From NCBI GenBank assembly GCA_021531755.1, contig JADYUK010000001.1:124001-188000 (forward strand): a DNA stretch of 64,000 nt, in the 5' to 3' direction. Positions 8,930-17,414 of the stretch are shown here, one piece after another. The number at the start of each line of letters is the position of its first letter. Within the stretch, counting starts at the first letter, position 1. Origin of the DNA: Hoylesella loescheii (GTDB lineage: Bacteria > Bacteroidota > Bacteroidia > Bacteroidales > Bacteroidaceae). Under the pieces are notes generated by a model. The model did not search any database. It was not told where the DNA came from and worked only from the letters and a program-made list of their open reading frames with translations. Both the position numbers and the translations under genes were made by a program.

Positions 8930-10936
8930 ATGAAAAATATTATAAAGCTTTTCGGCGCTGCAGTTGTTGGATGTCTGGCTTTCACATCTTGTGACAATGA
9001 TAAATTTCTTGATGTGACCCACTACTCATTGCTTGCAGAAGATGCCATGTTCGAGACAGACCAAAGCGCCATCAAGGGTATGACAGGTTGTTACGACCTC
9101 CTTCACCGTCGCAGTGGAAAGAACGACGACCCTTATAAGTATTGGATTTTCAACGGTCTCCATCCAACAATGGATTCCCAGGCTTCAGGATGGGACAAGG
9201 ACTTCATGACACAGAACTGGACAGCAAAGAACGAGCAGCTTCGTGACTTCTGGCGTCAGTCTTATGCATGTGCCTCCCGTTGTAATGACTTCCTCGCTGG
9301 TCTTGAGACAGCAACAAATCTCACAGAGAATACCAAGCGTCACCTCAAGGGTGAAGCAATGGCACTCCGCGGATTCCAGTTCTTTGCACTTGCCAACACC
9401 TTTGGAAGAGTACCACTCCTCGTAACCGGTGAGAACTTCAACAACACTCCAACAAAGGAGCGCGCAAAGACCTTTGAGGAAATGTGGGACTTTGTTATTC
9501 AGGACTTCCAGGGAGCGGCAGAACTTCTTGACTGGAAACCATTTGATGGTCTTACAGGAGTTCCTCAGTACGGTCGTTGCACAAAGGGTATGGCACTTAC
9601 ATTCCTTGGCGACGCATACATGTGGAAAGCGTTTACATGTCCTGACAAGGCTAATGAGTGCTATCAGAAGGCTTACGAAGCATTCCAGCAGGTAATAAAC
9701 AGTGGCGAGTATGAGCTTTCTCCTTCTTACTCTGTTCTCTACGATGCTGACGAGGCATGGCCAAAGGAGGCTATCTGGCAGATTGTGCTGAACTCCGGCG
9801 ACAAGTGGGGCTCTTGGGATGATAACGACAATGCAGGTGCCCGTGGTTGGACAGGATTCTATTTTGGTCCTACTTCAAATGGTGCTTGGGGCACATACCA
9901 GATGTCTTATGAACTTTATGATTGCTTTGAAAATTATCTTGAAGGAAAATATGCCGGCTCTTTCGACAAGCGTCGTGATGCATCAATGGTATCTGCAACA
10001 ATTCCTTACGAGCTTCGCAAGGACCACCCAAAGTGGGAGCAACGCGTAAAGCCTTCTTCAAACTGGCTCAAAGCAAACAGCAAGTACCTTCGCGGCTACA
10101 AGGATGGCGTCTTCAGTCAGGCTGAATATGATGCCTATAAGATGGACGATGAAGGCGGTAACGGTAAATACGACCCTCTTCACCCAATTGGCTATAACCC
10201 ATTCAATCAGGAGTTTGTCGGATGGTGTGGTTTCCACTGGGCTTCAGCAGATCCTGCTCCAACTGTTTACTCTACAAAGCACTGGCGTAACGGTCGTGGT
10301 ACCGATTGGGCAACAGGTGCTCTCTGGATTCCTGACCATATCTACTTCAAGCGTTTTGCAAACGTTATACTCGATCAGGCAGAGTGCTGCTTCCGTCTTG
10401 GAAAAGAAGCAGAAGGCTGGGCATACATTGATATGATTCGTGAGCGTGCCTTCGGTAATAATGAGGTTGGAAAAGACCTTTCTAAGTTCATAACCATGCA
10501 CCAGAAGGTTGCTGATTTCTATGGCGACAGTGACGGTCGCGGAGATGCAGTAGATCTCGAAGGCTATCCATTCCCATTCAATACAAAAACGGTTTCTGTT
10601 CCTTCTGCAAAAGAGTATTACACAGCTCGCAAGGCAGAGATGGGTTACTCTTCACCTGTTTGGTTGGTTGCTCTTGGCGAGGAGCGTCGTAAGGAATTCA
10701 GTGCTGAGCCTTACCTCCGTTCTGACCTTCACAAATCTGGTTTCCTTGAGGACCATGTAAATACAGTATATCCAAAGAACTCTCTTCCTACAGTTGGTAA
10801 GGAGACCATCACACAGTGGAGAACAGCTCGTAACTTCGACTTCAACATGGCAAAGATGTTCATGCCTATTCCAGAAGACGAGATCATCAAGAATCCTGCT
10901 TGTGACCAGAACGAGGGTTACGAAACTCAAGAATAA
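8930..10936 (+). CDS. SusD/RagB-type surface lipoprotein (pair 1)
   Basis: This is the surface-exposed substrate-binding partner of the SusC above. The N-terminus is a lipoprotein signal with lipobox 'CLAFTSC' (Cys near residue 21) followed by acidic residues (DNDKFLDV), a typical surface-export context in Bacteroidetes. The 'FLDVTHYSLLAEDAMFETD' opening, the TPR-like helical region ('KRHLKGEAMALRGFQFFALANTFGRVPLL') and the C-terminal 'PIPEDEIIKNPACDQNEGY' are hallmarks of the family. At 668 residues it is on the long side for SusD. It is almost certainly cotranscribed with susC. A very strong hairpin lies about 190 nt after the stop. Confidence 0.93.
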   Translation: MKNIIKLFGAAVVGCLAFTSCDNDKFLDVTHYSLLAEDAMFETDQSAIKGMTGCYDLLHRRSGKNDDPYKYWIFNGLHPTMDSQASGWDKDFMTQNWTAKNEQLRDFWRQSYACASRCNDFLAGLETATNLTENTKRHLKGEAMALRGFQFFALANTFGRVPLLVTGENFNNTPTKERAKTFEEMWDFVIQDFQGAAELLDWKPFDGLTGVPQYGRCTKGMALTFLGDAYMWKAFTCPDKANECYQKAYEAFQQVINSGEYELSPSYSVLYDADEAWPKEAIWQIVLNSGDKWGSWDDNDNAGARGWTGFYFGPTSNGAWGTYQMSYELYDCFENYLEGKYAGSFDKRRDASMVSATIPYELRKDHPKWEQRVKPSSNWLKANSKYLRGYKDGVFSQAEYDAYKMDDEGGNGKYDPLHPIGYNPFNQEFVGWCGFHWASADPAPTVYSTKHWRNGRGTDWATGALWIPDHIYFKRFANVILDQAECCFRLGKEAEGWAYIDMIRERAFGNNEVGKDLSKFITMHQKVADFYGDSDGRGDAVDLEGYPFPFNTKTVSVPSAKEYYTARKAEMGYSSPVWLVALGEERRKEFSAEPYLRSDLHKSGFLEDHVNTVYPKNSLPTVGKETITQWRTARNFDFNMAKMFMPIPEDEIIKNPACDQNEGYETQE

Positions 10937-11128
10937 ACAACATTCAATAAGTAGGTGTGCAGGATTATCTGTATAATCCTTGCACCGCCTACTGCGCATT
11001 ATCAGCAAGTGACAACAGTCAAGTAGGCGTTGCTACACTCGTTTATATCACATACTGATTCTGAATCACTAATCAATACAAGTATTACAAAAATATTTCT
11101 GCGCACCTACTTATACATATAATGTATT

Positions 11129-11190
11129 AACGGAATAATTCAAATCGCCACAGTTCAAAAGAATTGTGGCGATTTGAATTATTCCGTTTT
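11129..11190 (+). terminator. Very long intrinsic terminator after susCD pair 1
   Basis: A nearly perfect stem runs from 11129 to 11188. The outer part AACGGAATAATTCAAATCGC pairs fully with its partner, the stem continues to CCACAGTTC/GAATTGTGG with one G-U pair, and an AAAA tetraloop closes it. That is about 28 bp. It is followed by TTTT. It separates susCD from the promoter of the next gene, which starts only about 80 nt later. Confidence 0.85.
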
Positions 11191-11268
11191 CCCATGTCTT
11201 TTTTTTGAAGTTTCTCCCCTTCATAGAAAGCCTCAACAATTATTCTTTCAATAAAAGTTTGATATTAT

Positions 11269-11299
11269 TTTGTCCTTCACCATCTTTTCACTACCTTTG
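11269..11299 (+). promoter_or_regulatory. Predicted promoter for the DUF6057-like gene
   Basis: TTTG (11269-11272), a 19-nt spacer and TACCTTTG (11292-11299) match the Bacteroidetes sigma-ABfr consensus closely. The leader to the ATG at 11371 would be about 65 nt. It lies directly after the strong terminator, so the next two genes form their own unit. Confidence 0.7.
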
Positions 11300-11370
11300 C
11301 ATTGCTATTACGAAATCTGCATACAACTCTGCATTGCTTATGCATAAGAAAACCTAACAATTACTGACTA

Positions 11371-12540
11371 ATGAACAAAACAACACTAAATATCCTTATA
11401 GTCATTGCTCTCACAACTATTGTCTCTATATCGATTTTCTACATTTCTTCATCAGTATTGATGTATTCTGAAGGTATGGGCACTTTTTATTGGGACAGAC
11501 ATATACTCCGTGAACAGATATCACAGAATGGAGTGGGGGAAATTATACGCACTTTCTTCCTTCAGTTTTTTGCAACTCCAGGAAAAGGAGTGACGGTGAT
11601 GACAATCGGAACTGTTCTCGTGGCAATCACATCGCTTACTATAACAAGAATAATAACAAAGAAAGCACAAGCCCTTCTCCTTTCCTTTCTCCCTGCATCT
11701 TGTTACGCATTTGGAATGCTCACATTCCTCAGTCCTATAGGCCTACAAGTGCTGACAATACGCTTCACAGAGTCTGGTAAACCAAACAATGATTATGTCT
11801 GTTTGAGCATTATGACAAGAGAACGAGACTGGAAAGGCATCATCGAGAAATGTGATCCAGAGAGAACAATCACTAATCTCCTCAGCCAGAATTTCCTAAA
11901 TATGTCACTTGCAGAAGAAGGGCTCATTGGTGACCGCCTTTTTGACAATCCGTGTCGTGATATCCGTTCTATATACAATGATGTTCTTTTGAATGAAGAT
12001 TTTGCTGTTCTATTGAGTGATATATTTTATTCCATGGGGCATGTCGCCCAGTCTCAACGCTATGCCTTTGAGTTGAACGAGAAGAAAAACAATATGTCCC
12101 CACGCATGTTACAACGGCTTGTACAGACAAACATCATCTACGGGCATTACCGTGTGGCAGAGAAGTACCTGCTATGGTTAAAGAAAACTCTTTTCTATAA
12201 AGAATGGGCAGAGAAGCAAGAGAATTTCCTTTACAATGATGTTGCTGTAGAGAAAGACCCAGAATACGGAATAAAACGGAAAGCACTTATTGCCGACAAT
12301 CGCTTCTCCGGAATAAAAGGTCTTGACGATGACCTTCTGAATATTGCCCGTCAGACAAGAGGCAGCAGGCAATGCATCACCACCCTTCAATATCTTGGAA
12401 GCCTTTACCTGCTTGCCCGTTATGACAAAAGGTTTATTAACCTTTGCGAGGAGTTCCCTGAATATAAACTGACTGAACAGAAATATTTTGGGGAGGCATA
12501 TAAAAGACTAAAGGGAACAGTCACTCAACCCCTACGATAA
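11371..12540 (+). CDS. DUF6057-like membrane protein
   Basis: I do not know a function for this protein. It has three hydrophobic segments in the first 150 residues (about 8-30, 70-95 and 105-130), then a soluble helical C-terminal part. That part contains features I associate with the Bacteroidetes DUF6057 family: 'AEKYLLWLKKTLFYKEWAEKQENFL', 'YLGSLYLLARYDKRFINLCEEFPE'. Known members tend to be longer with more membrane helices, so this may be a shortened form; the assignment is from memory of the family's style. It lies about 100 nt ahead of a beta-propeller lipoprotein with a heme-c motif, and the two appear to be one transcription unit. Promoter at 11269-11299. Confidence 0.55.
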   Translation: MNKTTLNILIVIALTTIVSISIFYISSSVLMYSEGMGTFYWDRHILREQISQNGVGEIIRTFFLQFFATPGKGVTVMTIGTVLVAITSLTITRIITKKAQALLLSFLPASCYAFGMLTFLSPIGLQVLTIRFTESGKPNNDYVCLSIMTRERDWKGIIEKCDPERTITNLLSQNFLNMSLAEEGLIGDRLFDNPCRDIRSIYNDVLLNEDFAVLLSDIFYSMGHVAQSQRYAFELNEKKNNMSPRMLQRLVQTNIIYGHYRVAEKYLLWLKKTLFYKEWAEKQENFLYNDVAVEKDPEYGIKRKALIADNRFSGIKGLDDDLLNIARQTRGSRQCITTLQYLGSLYLLARYDKRFINLCEEFPEYKLTEQKYFGEAYKRLKGTVTQPLR

Positions 12541-12645
12541 GACAAGCTCAACGTTTTCGATAAGCCATAAGACAGAGAGCTTGCTCACTTTTGCATGGCG
12601 GAGAAAACGTCTGTATTTATACAAACAAATAACAAGGACAACAAA

Positions 12646-14058
12646 ATGAAGAAACACATTTTCTACTTCTTTGCAACGTTTTGCCTGATAGCATGCACAC
12701 TTTCAAAGCAAGAGGCAGAACGCTTGGGGAAGGCTGCGATTATATTCCCCGATTACTCAGGAACACTCCTCCCGGTGAATCTATCACCACCAACTTTCGC
12801 ACTTACAGACAGTACAGAATCCCTTGAAAACCTGCAGGCTGTATTCTCTTCCGGAGGAGAGTGCATTGTCGTAGCCAGCGAAGGCGAAGACGGCTTCTGT
12901 GTCTCCGAAAGTGATTGGAAGATTCTCAAGGAACATTCCCAAACCATTTCCGTAACCATACAAGGAAAGAAAAATGGCAAGTGGGTGGAGTATGAGCCTT
13001 TCGACATTCATATTTCCCCAGATTCCATCGATAACACGTTAGTATACCGTCTGATAGAGCCAGGTTACGAGGTATGGAATGAAATGGGCATCTACCAGCG
13101 TAATGTTGAGAATTACGATGAGGAATCCATTATAACAAACCGACAGACAGATGGAGGCTGCATGAACTGTCACTCTTTCTGTAACTATAATCCTGAACAG
13201 GTGATGATACATCTCCGTAAGAATTACCCAGGTACGTATGTCGGCAGTCCAGGAGCGAATCTGCGTAAACTTGTCTCTCCTAAATCCCTCGTCTATCCGT
13301 CTTGGCATCCGGGCGGAAGATTCATCGCTTTCTCGCAGAATGACACAAAGCAGATGTTCCACACCACTGACCGTAACAGGATAGAAGTCTTCGATTTCTC
13401 TTCTGATATTGTTGTGTATGACCTTGAGACAGATTCTCTCATACGTTGTCCCTTGCTGATGTCGGGGACGAAGTTTGAGACTTTCCCGTCGTGGAGCCCG
13501 GATGGCAAGACTCTTTATTTCTGCTCAGCAGACAGCGTCGACATCCCGTCTGATTATGATAAGGTGCACTATTCCCTTTGCAGTATAGGTTTTGACGCAG
13601 ATAGGAAACAGTTTGGGGATACTGTTACCATAATCTATGATGCCAACTTGACACAGAAGAGCGTATCATTCCCACGTTGTTCTCCTGATGCACGTCATCT
13701 TGTGTTCACTCTATCTGACTATGGCAATTTCTCCATATGGCACAAAGAGGCACGCCTGATGATGCTTCCGGTTGATGGAATACTGTCTGCCCAACCTGTC
13801 TCTATGCTGCCTGATTTCAGAGCATCGTATCATTCTTGGAGCAGCAACTCGCGTTGGATGGTTATGGCGAGCCGTCAGGACGACGGGCTCTATACACGTC
13901 CATACATTGTGCATATTGATGAGGAGGGAAAGTTGTCAAAGCCATTCCTGCTGCCTCAGCCTGACGCCTCGCACTATAAGAGGATTATGAAATCGTATAA
14001 TCTGCCAGAGTTCGTGACGGGGAAAGTCTCGAGAGAGCTTATGTCAGACTTCAAGTGA
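12646..14058 (+). CDS. TolB-like beta-propeller lipoprotein with heme-c (CxxCH) motif
   Basis: The ATG at 12646 is preferred over one at 12595 because it starts a lipoprotein signal (MKKHIFYFFATFCLIAC, lipobox Cys at residue 17) and has AAGGA about 10 nt upstream. After an Ig-like stretch, residues 172-176 read CMNCH, a CxxCH heme-c attachment motif, in the context 'GGCMNCHSFCNYNP'. Then come PD40/WD40-like blades: 'PSWHPGGRFIAFS', 'PSWSPDGKTLYFC', 'PRCSPDARHLVFT', 'HSWSSNSRWMVMAS'. The combination suggests an exported, possibly surface-anchored redox or sensing protein with a 6-bladed propeller. What it does is unknown. It is the second gene of a pair with the DUF6057-like protein. Confidence 0.7.
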   Translation: MKKHIFYFFATFCLIACTLSKQEAERLGKAAIIFPDYSGTLLPVNLSPPTFALTDSTESLENLQAVFSSGGECIVVASEGEDGFCVSESDWKILKEHSQTISVTIQGKKNGKWVEYEPFDIHISPDSIDNTLVYRLIEPGYEVWNEMGIYQRNVENYDEESIITNRQTDGGCMNCHSFCNYNPEQVMIHLRKNYPGTYVGSPGANLRKLVSPKSLVYPSWHPGGRFIAFSQNDTKQMFHTTDRNRIEVFDFSSDIVVYDLETDSLIRCPLLMSGTKFETFPSWSPDGKTLYFCSADSVDIPSDYDKVHYSLCSIGFDADRKQFGDTVTIIYDANLTQKSVSFPRCSPDARHLVFTLSDYGNFSIWHKEARLMMLPVDGILSAQPVSMLPDFRASYHSWSSNSRWMVMASRQDDGLYTRPYIVHIDEEGKLSKPFLLPQPDASHYKRIMKSYNLPEFVTGKVSRELMSDFK

Positions 14059-14074
14059 CTGCGGGGCTTTCCTG

Positions 14075-14165
14075 TTCGAATAAATACAGATGTTTTGGCT
14101 TCGCCTTCCTCCTTACCGTCTCGGCAATATTCAAGGTGAGCTTGATATTGCTCTCGGCTTGTCGT
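14075..14165. repeat. Dispersed repeat, CTCGGCAATATTCAAG-type module
   Basis: Between the propeller gene and ogt, the module 'TTGGCTTCGCCTTCCTCC...CTCGGCAATATTCAAG...GAGCTTG' is present. Its reverse complement is the unit of the 46-bp tandem array at 50820-50957, with about 20 contiguous matching bases around CTCGGCAATATTCAAG. The preceding 'AATAAATACAGATGTTTT' is matched by 'ATAAATACAGACGTTTT' at 17500. Confidence 0.6.
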
Positions 14166-14899
14166 CAGTTGACTTTATCTTCTTCCGTCACAATTAACTT
14201 CCGTTGAATATCGGCTGCACTCGGCATAGCCAAGCAAGCTCGACTCTCGTGCTCCAGAAGCCACTTCTTCCTCTCCACTCCTGCAGAGAATCCCCCTATG
14301 CTACCATCAGCCTTGATCACTCTGTGGCATGGTACCAGAATCATGATAGGATTGCGCCCAACAGCATTCCCTATAGCCTGGGCCGACATGCTTCTGCGTC
14401 CCATTCTTTCTGCTGTAACCTTTGCTATCTGGCCGTATGTCGTCACGCTACCATATGGGACAGACAACAGCGCACCCCACACTTCTTTCTGGAATGCCGA
14501 CCCCTTGAGCTCTATCTTTGGCATTTTGACAGGTCTGTCTCCGCTGAAATAACGGTCGAGCCAGAGGCGTGTCTCACTGAAAACTACAAGACTGTCATTG
14601 GCTCCGCCTTCGTTTTCTCGCCATGGCAGGGTATCCAAGCAAGTTTGAACCCTCTGCTCATTTGGCTTAACGAAAACGTTGGCTTCGCCTTCGTTTTCTC
14701 GCCATGGCATGGTATTCAAGCAAGCTTGAACCCTCTGCTCATTTGGCTTAACGAAAACGTTGGCCTTGTCCTCGGTTCTAGACAGTATGGTGTCTACATA
14801 CCGGTTTCCTTCCAGCATATATAGCCCTGTGAGGGCTGCGCCTTCGGATAGCATAATGATAGTCCCCAATGGGGATTCGTATTCTGTATAGTATCTCAT
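14165..14899 (-). CDS. ogt: Methylated-DNA-[protein]-cysteine methyltransferase with in-frame repeat insertions
   Basis: Ogt removes alkyl groups from O6-methylguanine by suicide transfer to its own cysteine. The family signature PCHRV is present with the acceptor Cys at residue 191, followed by 'GGFSAGVERKKWLLEHE'. The N-terminal part has 'SPLGTIIMLSEGAALTGLYML', and the helix-turn-helix region has 'GTVAKVTAERMGRRSMSAQAIGNAVGRNP'-like residues ('TTYGQIAKVTAERMG'). The protein has 244 residues against about 160-180 for the family. Residues 44-97 are two 27-residue tandem copies of 'ANVFVKPNEQRVQ...PWRENEG', encoded by the window's dispersed DNA repeat. The last about 30 residues come from another repeat module. 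The inserts sit in the N-terminal domain, away from the catalytic core, so the enzyme may still work. Start 14899 fits the family. Confidence 0.9.
   Translation of the reverse strand: MRYYTEYESPLGTIIMLSEGAALTGLYMLEGNRYVDTILSRTEDKANVFVKPNEQRVQACLNTMPWRENEGEANVFVKPNEQRVQTCLDTLPWRENEGGANDSLVVFSETRLWLDRYFSGDRPVKMPKIELKGSAFQKEVWGALLSVPYGSVTTYGQIAKVTAERMGRRSMSAQAIGNAVGRNPIMILVPCHRVIKADGSIGGFSAGVERKKWLLEHESRACLAMPSAADIQRKLIVTEEDKVN
14205..14262. repeat. Dispersed repeat module forming the ogt C-terminus
   Basis: The block 'TATCGGCTGCACTCGGCATA' followed by 'GCCAAGCAAGCT' and 'CTCTCGTGCTC' matches 'TCTGCACTCGGCATAA...AAGCAAGCTTAATG...CTGCTCTCGC' at 17532-17580. It also matches, inverted, 'GAGTGCAGCCGATGTTCAAC' at 50741-50760. 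Here it is translated as the tail of Ogt. Confidence 0.65.
14609..14770. repeat. Two tandem 81-bp repeat copies inside ogt
   Basis: Copy A (14609-14689) and copy B (14690-14770) are each 81 bp, exactly 27 codons. They differ at three positions in the first 75 nt. Each holds short terminal inverted repeats, CGTTTTC (14611-14617) and GAAAACG (14672-14678 in copy A), with CCATGG and a CAAGCTTG-type palindrome between them. The same module, with a slightly different centre, occurs between genes at 17591-17653 and 35916-35977. Because the unit is a multiple of three without stops in this frame, ogt stays open. Confidence 0.9.
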
Positions 14900-15073
14900 G
14901 GCTTTTCCGCATGCTGTGAAGGTATTGCATTTATGTTATGCGTGATTCCTGTCCTCTTTAATGTTTCCAAGCAAGATAGTAAATATTTGTTCTCCGTGCA
15001 GGTGGATTTTTGGACCCCAGGTAAAGCCCGGTGTCATCTGGAAAATGACAAAAGCCGAAATTCCCCCACCTCT

Positions 15074-15868
15074 TTATCTCAAGTCCTTAATGTCCTGCTC
15101 GACATTATGGCGTATTTTTGAGAGGAAATGGTGCATGCGCTGAGGGTCCTTGTCGTCAATTATGTCGAGGAGTGTTTTCAGCTCCTCGCGTATCTTGACG
15201 ACATTGTCGTGTGTGTAAGGATTGAAGAGAATCTCCTGAAGTAGATAGTCATCCTCGTTTAGCACACCCTTTGCTATGCGCATGTGCCGCTTGAATGTTG
15301 TTCCTGGAGCGTCCTGATGCTCCATGACGGCCGCAAATGTGAATGTGGATACAAAGGGTATGGAGAGGGAGTATGCCACGGTACGGTCGTGACCGTCGAA
15401 GGTGTACTCGTATATGTTAAGTCCCAGACGGCTGTAAAGGTCACGGAAGAAACAGCGCCCCATATAGTCTCCCTCGCTGATGATAATGGCATTCTCCTCT
15501 GACAGCTGGTTGAGATTGGCGAATGTGGGACCGAACATAGGGTGGGTGGACACGTATCTGAACCCTGTCTTCTCGTAGTACTCCTTCAGTCCGGTTTTGA
15601 CAGAACTTATATCTGACAATATGCAGCTCTCGGGGAGATGGGGTATCACCTCGTCGAAAGCTGACATGGTGTATCTGACCGTGACGGCATTGATGACGAG
15701 TTCTGGATTGAACGTGTCTATCTCGTCCAACGATGAGAAACGCTGACAGTTGTATGTGAATCGCAGACGGTGCGGGTCGCGCTCATAGACTGCCACTTCA
15801 TGGTCAAAGCTGAGCAGGTCGATGAAGAACGAGCCCATCTTGCCTGCTCCTAATATAAGGATTTTCAT
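15074..15868 (-). CDS. tyrA: Prephenate dehydrogenase
   Basis: TyrA converts prephenate to 4-hydroxyphenylpyruvate with NAD+, the committed step to tyrosine. The 264-residue protein opens with a Rossmann dinucleotide-binding motif, 'ILGAGKMGSFFIDLL'. It continues with 'SDISSVKTGLKEYY', 'YVSTHPMFGPTFANL' (catalytic His region) and 'FDGHDRTVAYSLSIPFVSTF', typical of the family. There is no fused chorismate mutase or ACT domain; the mutase is supplied by the upstream gene. It is the last gene of the minus-strand Phe/Tyr operon and lies about 400 nt after the DAHP synthase gene, so it may also have its own start of transcription. Confidence 0.93.
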   Translation of the reverse strand: MKILILGAGKMGSFFIDLLSFDHEVAVYERDPHRLRFTYNCQRFSSLDEIDTFNPELVINAVTVRYTMSAFDEVIPHLPESCILSDISSVKTGLKEYYEKTGFRYVSTHPMFGPTFANLNQLSEENAIIISEGDYMGRCFFRDLYSRLGLNIYEYTFDGHDRTVAYSLSIPFVSTFTFAAVMEHQDAPGTTFKRHMRIAKGVLNEDDYLLQEILFNPYTHDNVVKIREELKTLLDIIDDKDPQRMHHFLSKIRHNVEQDIKDLR

Positions 15869-16270
15869 ATTTTTCTTATTCTTGGTCTCTGTGGTGTAAC
15901 TATTCAGCGAATAGAACTATGGTTTCGCGAATATCCCGAACTTAACAGTGCGCATTGTCAAAATTCCCTTACTCCCTCTTCAATGGGGGGGCTATTATTG
16001 CACTTACAGTGCGTGCTGTGAATAGTCACTCTGTGGTCTTACGCATCATCCCCACACATAGTTTGTATCCCCGACATCTTGTCTTGTTTGTGCTGGGGAG
16101 ATATGCGGCATTGTTGGAAGGATGGGGGTAATGGAGACTTTATCCTTATCCCCCTCCCTCTCTCGTCAGGATGAGAGGGTGGGGGAATAAAATGGATTTT
16201 TATCTTCCTGTCATTGTCTCTTTAGCGGTCCGTGTGTGGGGGGAAGGCTACAGGGGTAGATGTGTGTGGG
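15869..16270. other. Intergenic region in the aromatic operon, with a hairpin
   Basis: No gene is visible between the DAHP synthase/mutase gene and tyrA. A pyrimidine/purine-rich inverted repeat, TCCCCCTCCCTCTC (16149-16162) and GAGAGGGTGGGGGA (16173-16186), has one mismatch and a 10-nt loop. Neither strand has a T tract after it, so it looks like an RNA-processing or stabilising hairpin inside the operon rather than an intrinsic terminator. Confidence 0.4.
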
Positions 16271-17335
16271 TTATTTGTTCACTATCTCGAGCTGCTGGCG
16301 TACAGACTCCTCGTGGATATGCTCGAATATCTGTTTCGTGAAGTCAGCGCTCATGCCGCACAATGCACCCTGTGCTCCTCGCTTGTCGAGAATCTCTGTG
16401 TAGCGTCCGGTTTGCAGCACAGTCATGTTATGCTCTTTCTTGTACTGTCCTATCTCGCGGCATACTCTCATGCGCTTAGACAGTATCTCCATGAGCTTGT
16501 TGTCAAGGTCATCAATTTGTTTCCTGAGCTGGTTGATACCCTCTGTAGTATATTTTGCCTCGCGCACCTGTAGTATGGAGAGTATATAGTCAAGCACGTC
16601 GGGCGTGACCTGTTGCTTAGCGTCGGACCACGCCTTGTCTGGGTCGCAGTGGCTCTCTACCATCAGTCCGTCAAATCCAAGGTCCATGGCTTGTTGGCAG
16701 AGTGGAGCGACAAGCTCGCGTTTTCCACCCATGTGGGAAGGGTCACAGATGATGGGGAGTTCTGGTATGCGTCGGCGAAGCTCTATAGGTATCTGCCACA
16801 TAGGCAGATTGCGGTAGATTGTCTTGTCGTAGGATGAGAATCCGCGGTGTATGGCGCCGAGCCTCTTTATGCCGGCAGCATTGAGACGCTCGAGTGCTCC
16901 TATCCATAGCTCAAGGTCTGGATTGACAGGATTCTTCACGAGCACTGGCTTGTCAATGCCTTTCATGGCGTCTGCAAGTGCCTGCATCGCAAAGGGGTTA
17001 GCTGTGGTGCGTGCTCCAATCCATAGTATATCCATTTCATATTTCATGGCGAGCTCGACATGCTCGGGTGTCGCGACCTCAGTGCCCACGAGCATACCTG
17101 TCTCTTTCTTTGCCTGCTCCATCCATTTCAGGGCTGGCTCGCCGTGTCCTTCGAAACCTCCTGGTTTGGTGCGTGGTTTCCATACTCCTGCACGGAAGTT
17201 GTGGCAGCCTTTCTCTGCGAGCTGCTTTGCTGTACACATTATCTGCTCTTCAGTCTCAGCAGAACACGGGCCTGCAATGATGAACGGGCGCTCTTGGTCG
17301 CTTGGGATGTTAAGGGGGAGAAGTTGTAGTTCCAT
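16271..17335 (-). CDS. Bifunctional DAHP synthase / chorismate mutase
   Basis: This fusion joins the first step of the shikimate pathway (phosphoenolpyruvate + erythrose-4-phosphate to DAHP) to chorismate mutase (chorismate to prephenate). Residues about 1-260 are a DAHP synthase of the KDO8P-synthase-like type: 'IAGPCSAETEEQ', 'RAGVWKPRTKPGGFEG', 'LVGTEVATPEHV', 'PVLVKNP', 'CDPSHMGG' and 'MVESHCDPDKAWSDA'. Residues about 265-354 are an AroQ-type mutase: 'INQLRKQIDDLDNKLMEILSKRM...IGQYKKEHNM'. In related fusions the mutase domain lets prephenate inhibit the synthase. The gene sits between the aminotransferase and tyrA in the Phe/Tyr operon. Confidence 0.95.
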   Translation of the reverse strand: MELQLLPLNIPSDQERPFIIAGPCSAETEEQIMCTAKQLAEKGCHNFRAGVWKPRTKPGGFEGHGEPALKWMEQAKKETGMLVGTEVATPEHVELAMKYEMDILWIGARTTANPFAMQALADAMKGIDKPVLVKNPVNPDLELWIGALERLNAAGIKRLGAIHRGFSSYDKTIYRNLPMWQIPIELRRRIPELPIICDPSHMGGKRELVAPLCQQAMDLGFDGLMVESHCDPDKAWSDAKQQVTPDVLDYILSILQVREAKYTTEGINQLRKQIDDLDNKLMEILSKRMRVCREIGQYKKEHNMTVLQTGRYTEILDKRGAQGALCGMSADFTKQIFEHIHEESVRQQLEIVNK

Positions 17336-17414
17336 AATATATGAAAATTTTGTTGTATTATTGCTAAATGTTTATTGATATTCTATTGCGAGTGTTGGGG
17401 TGCATAACCCATTT

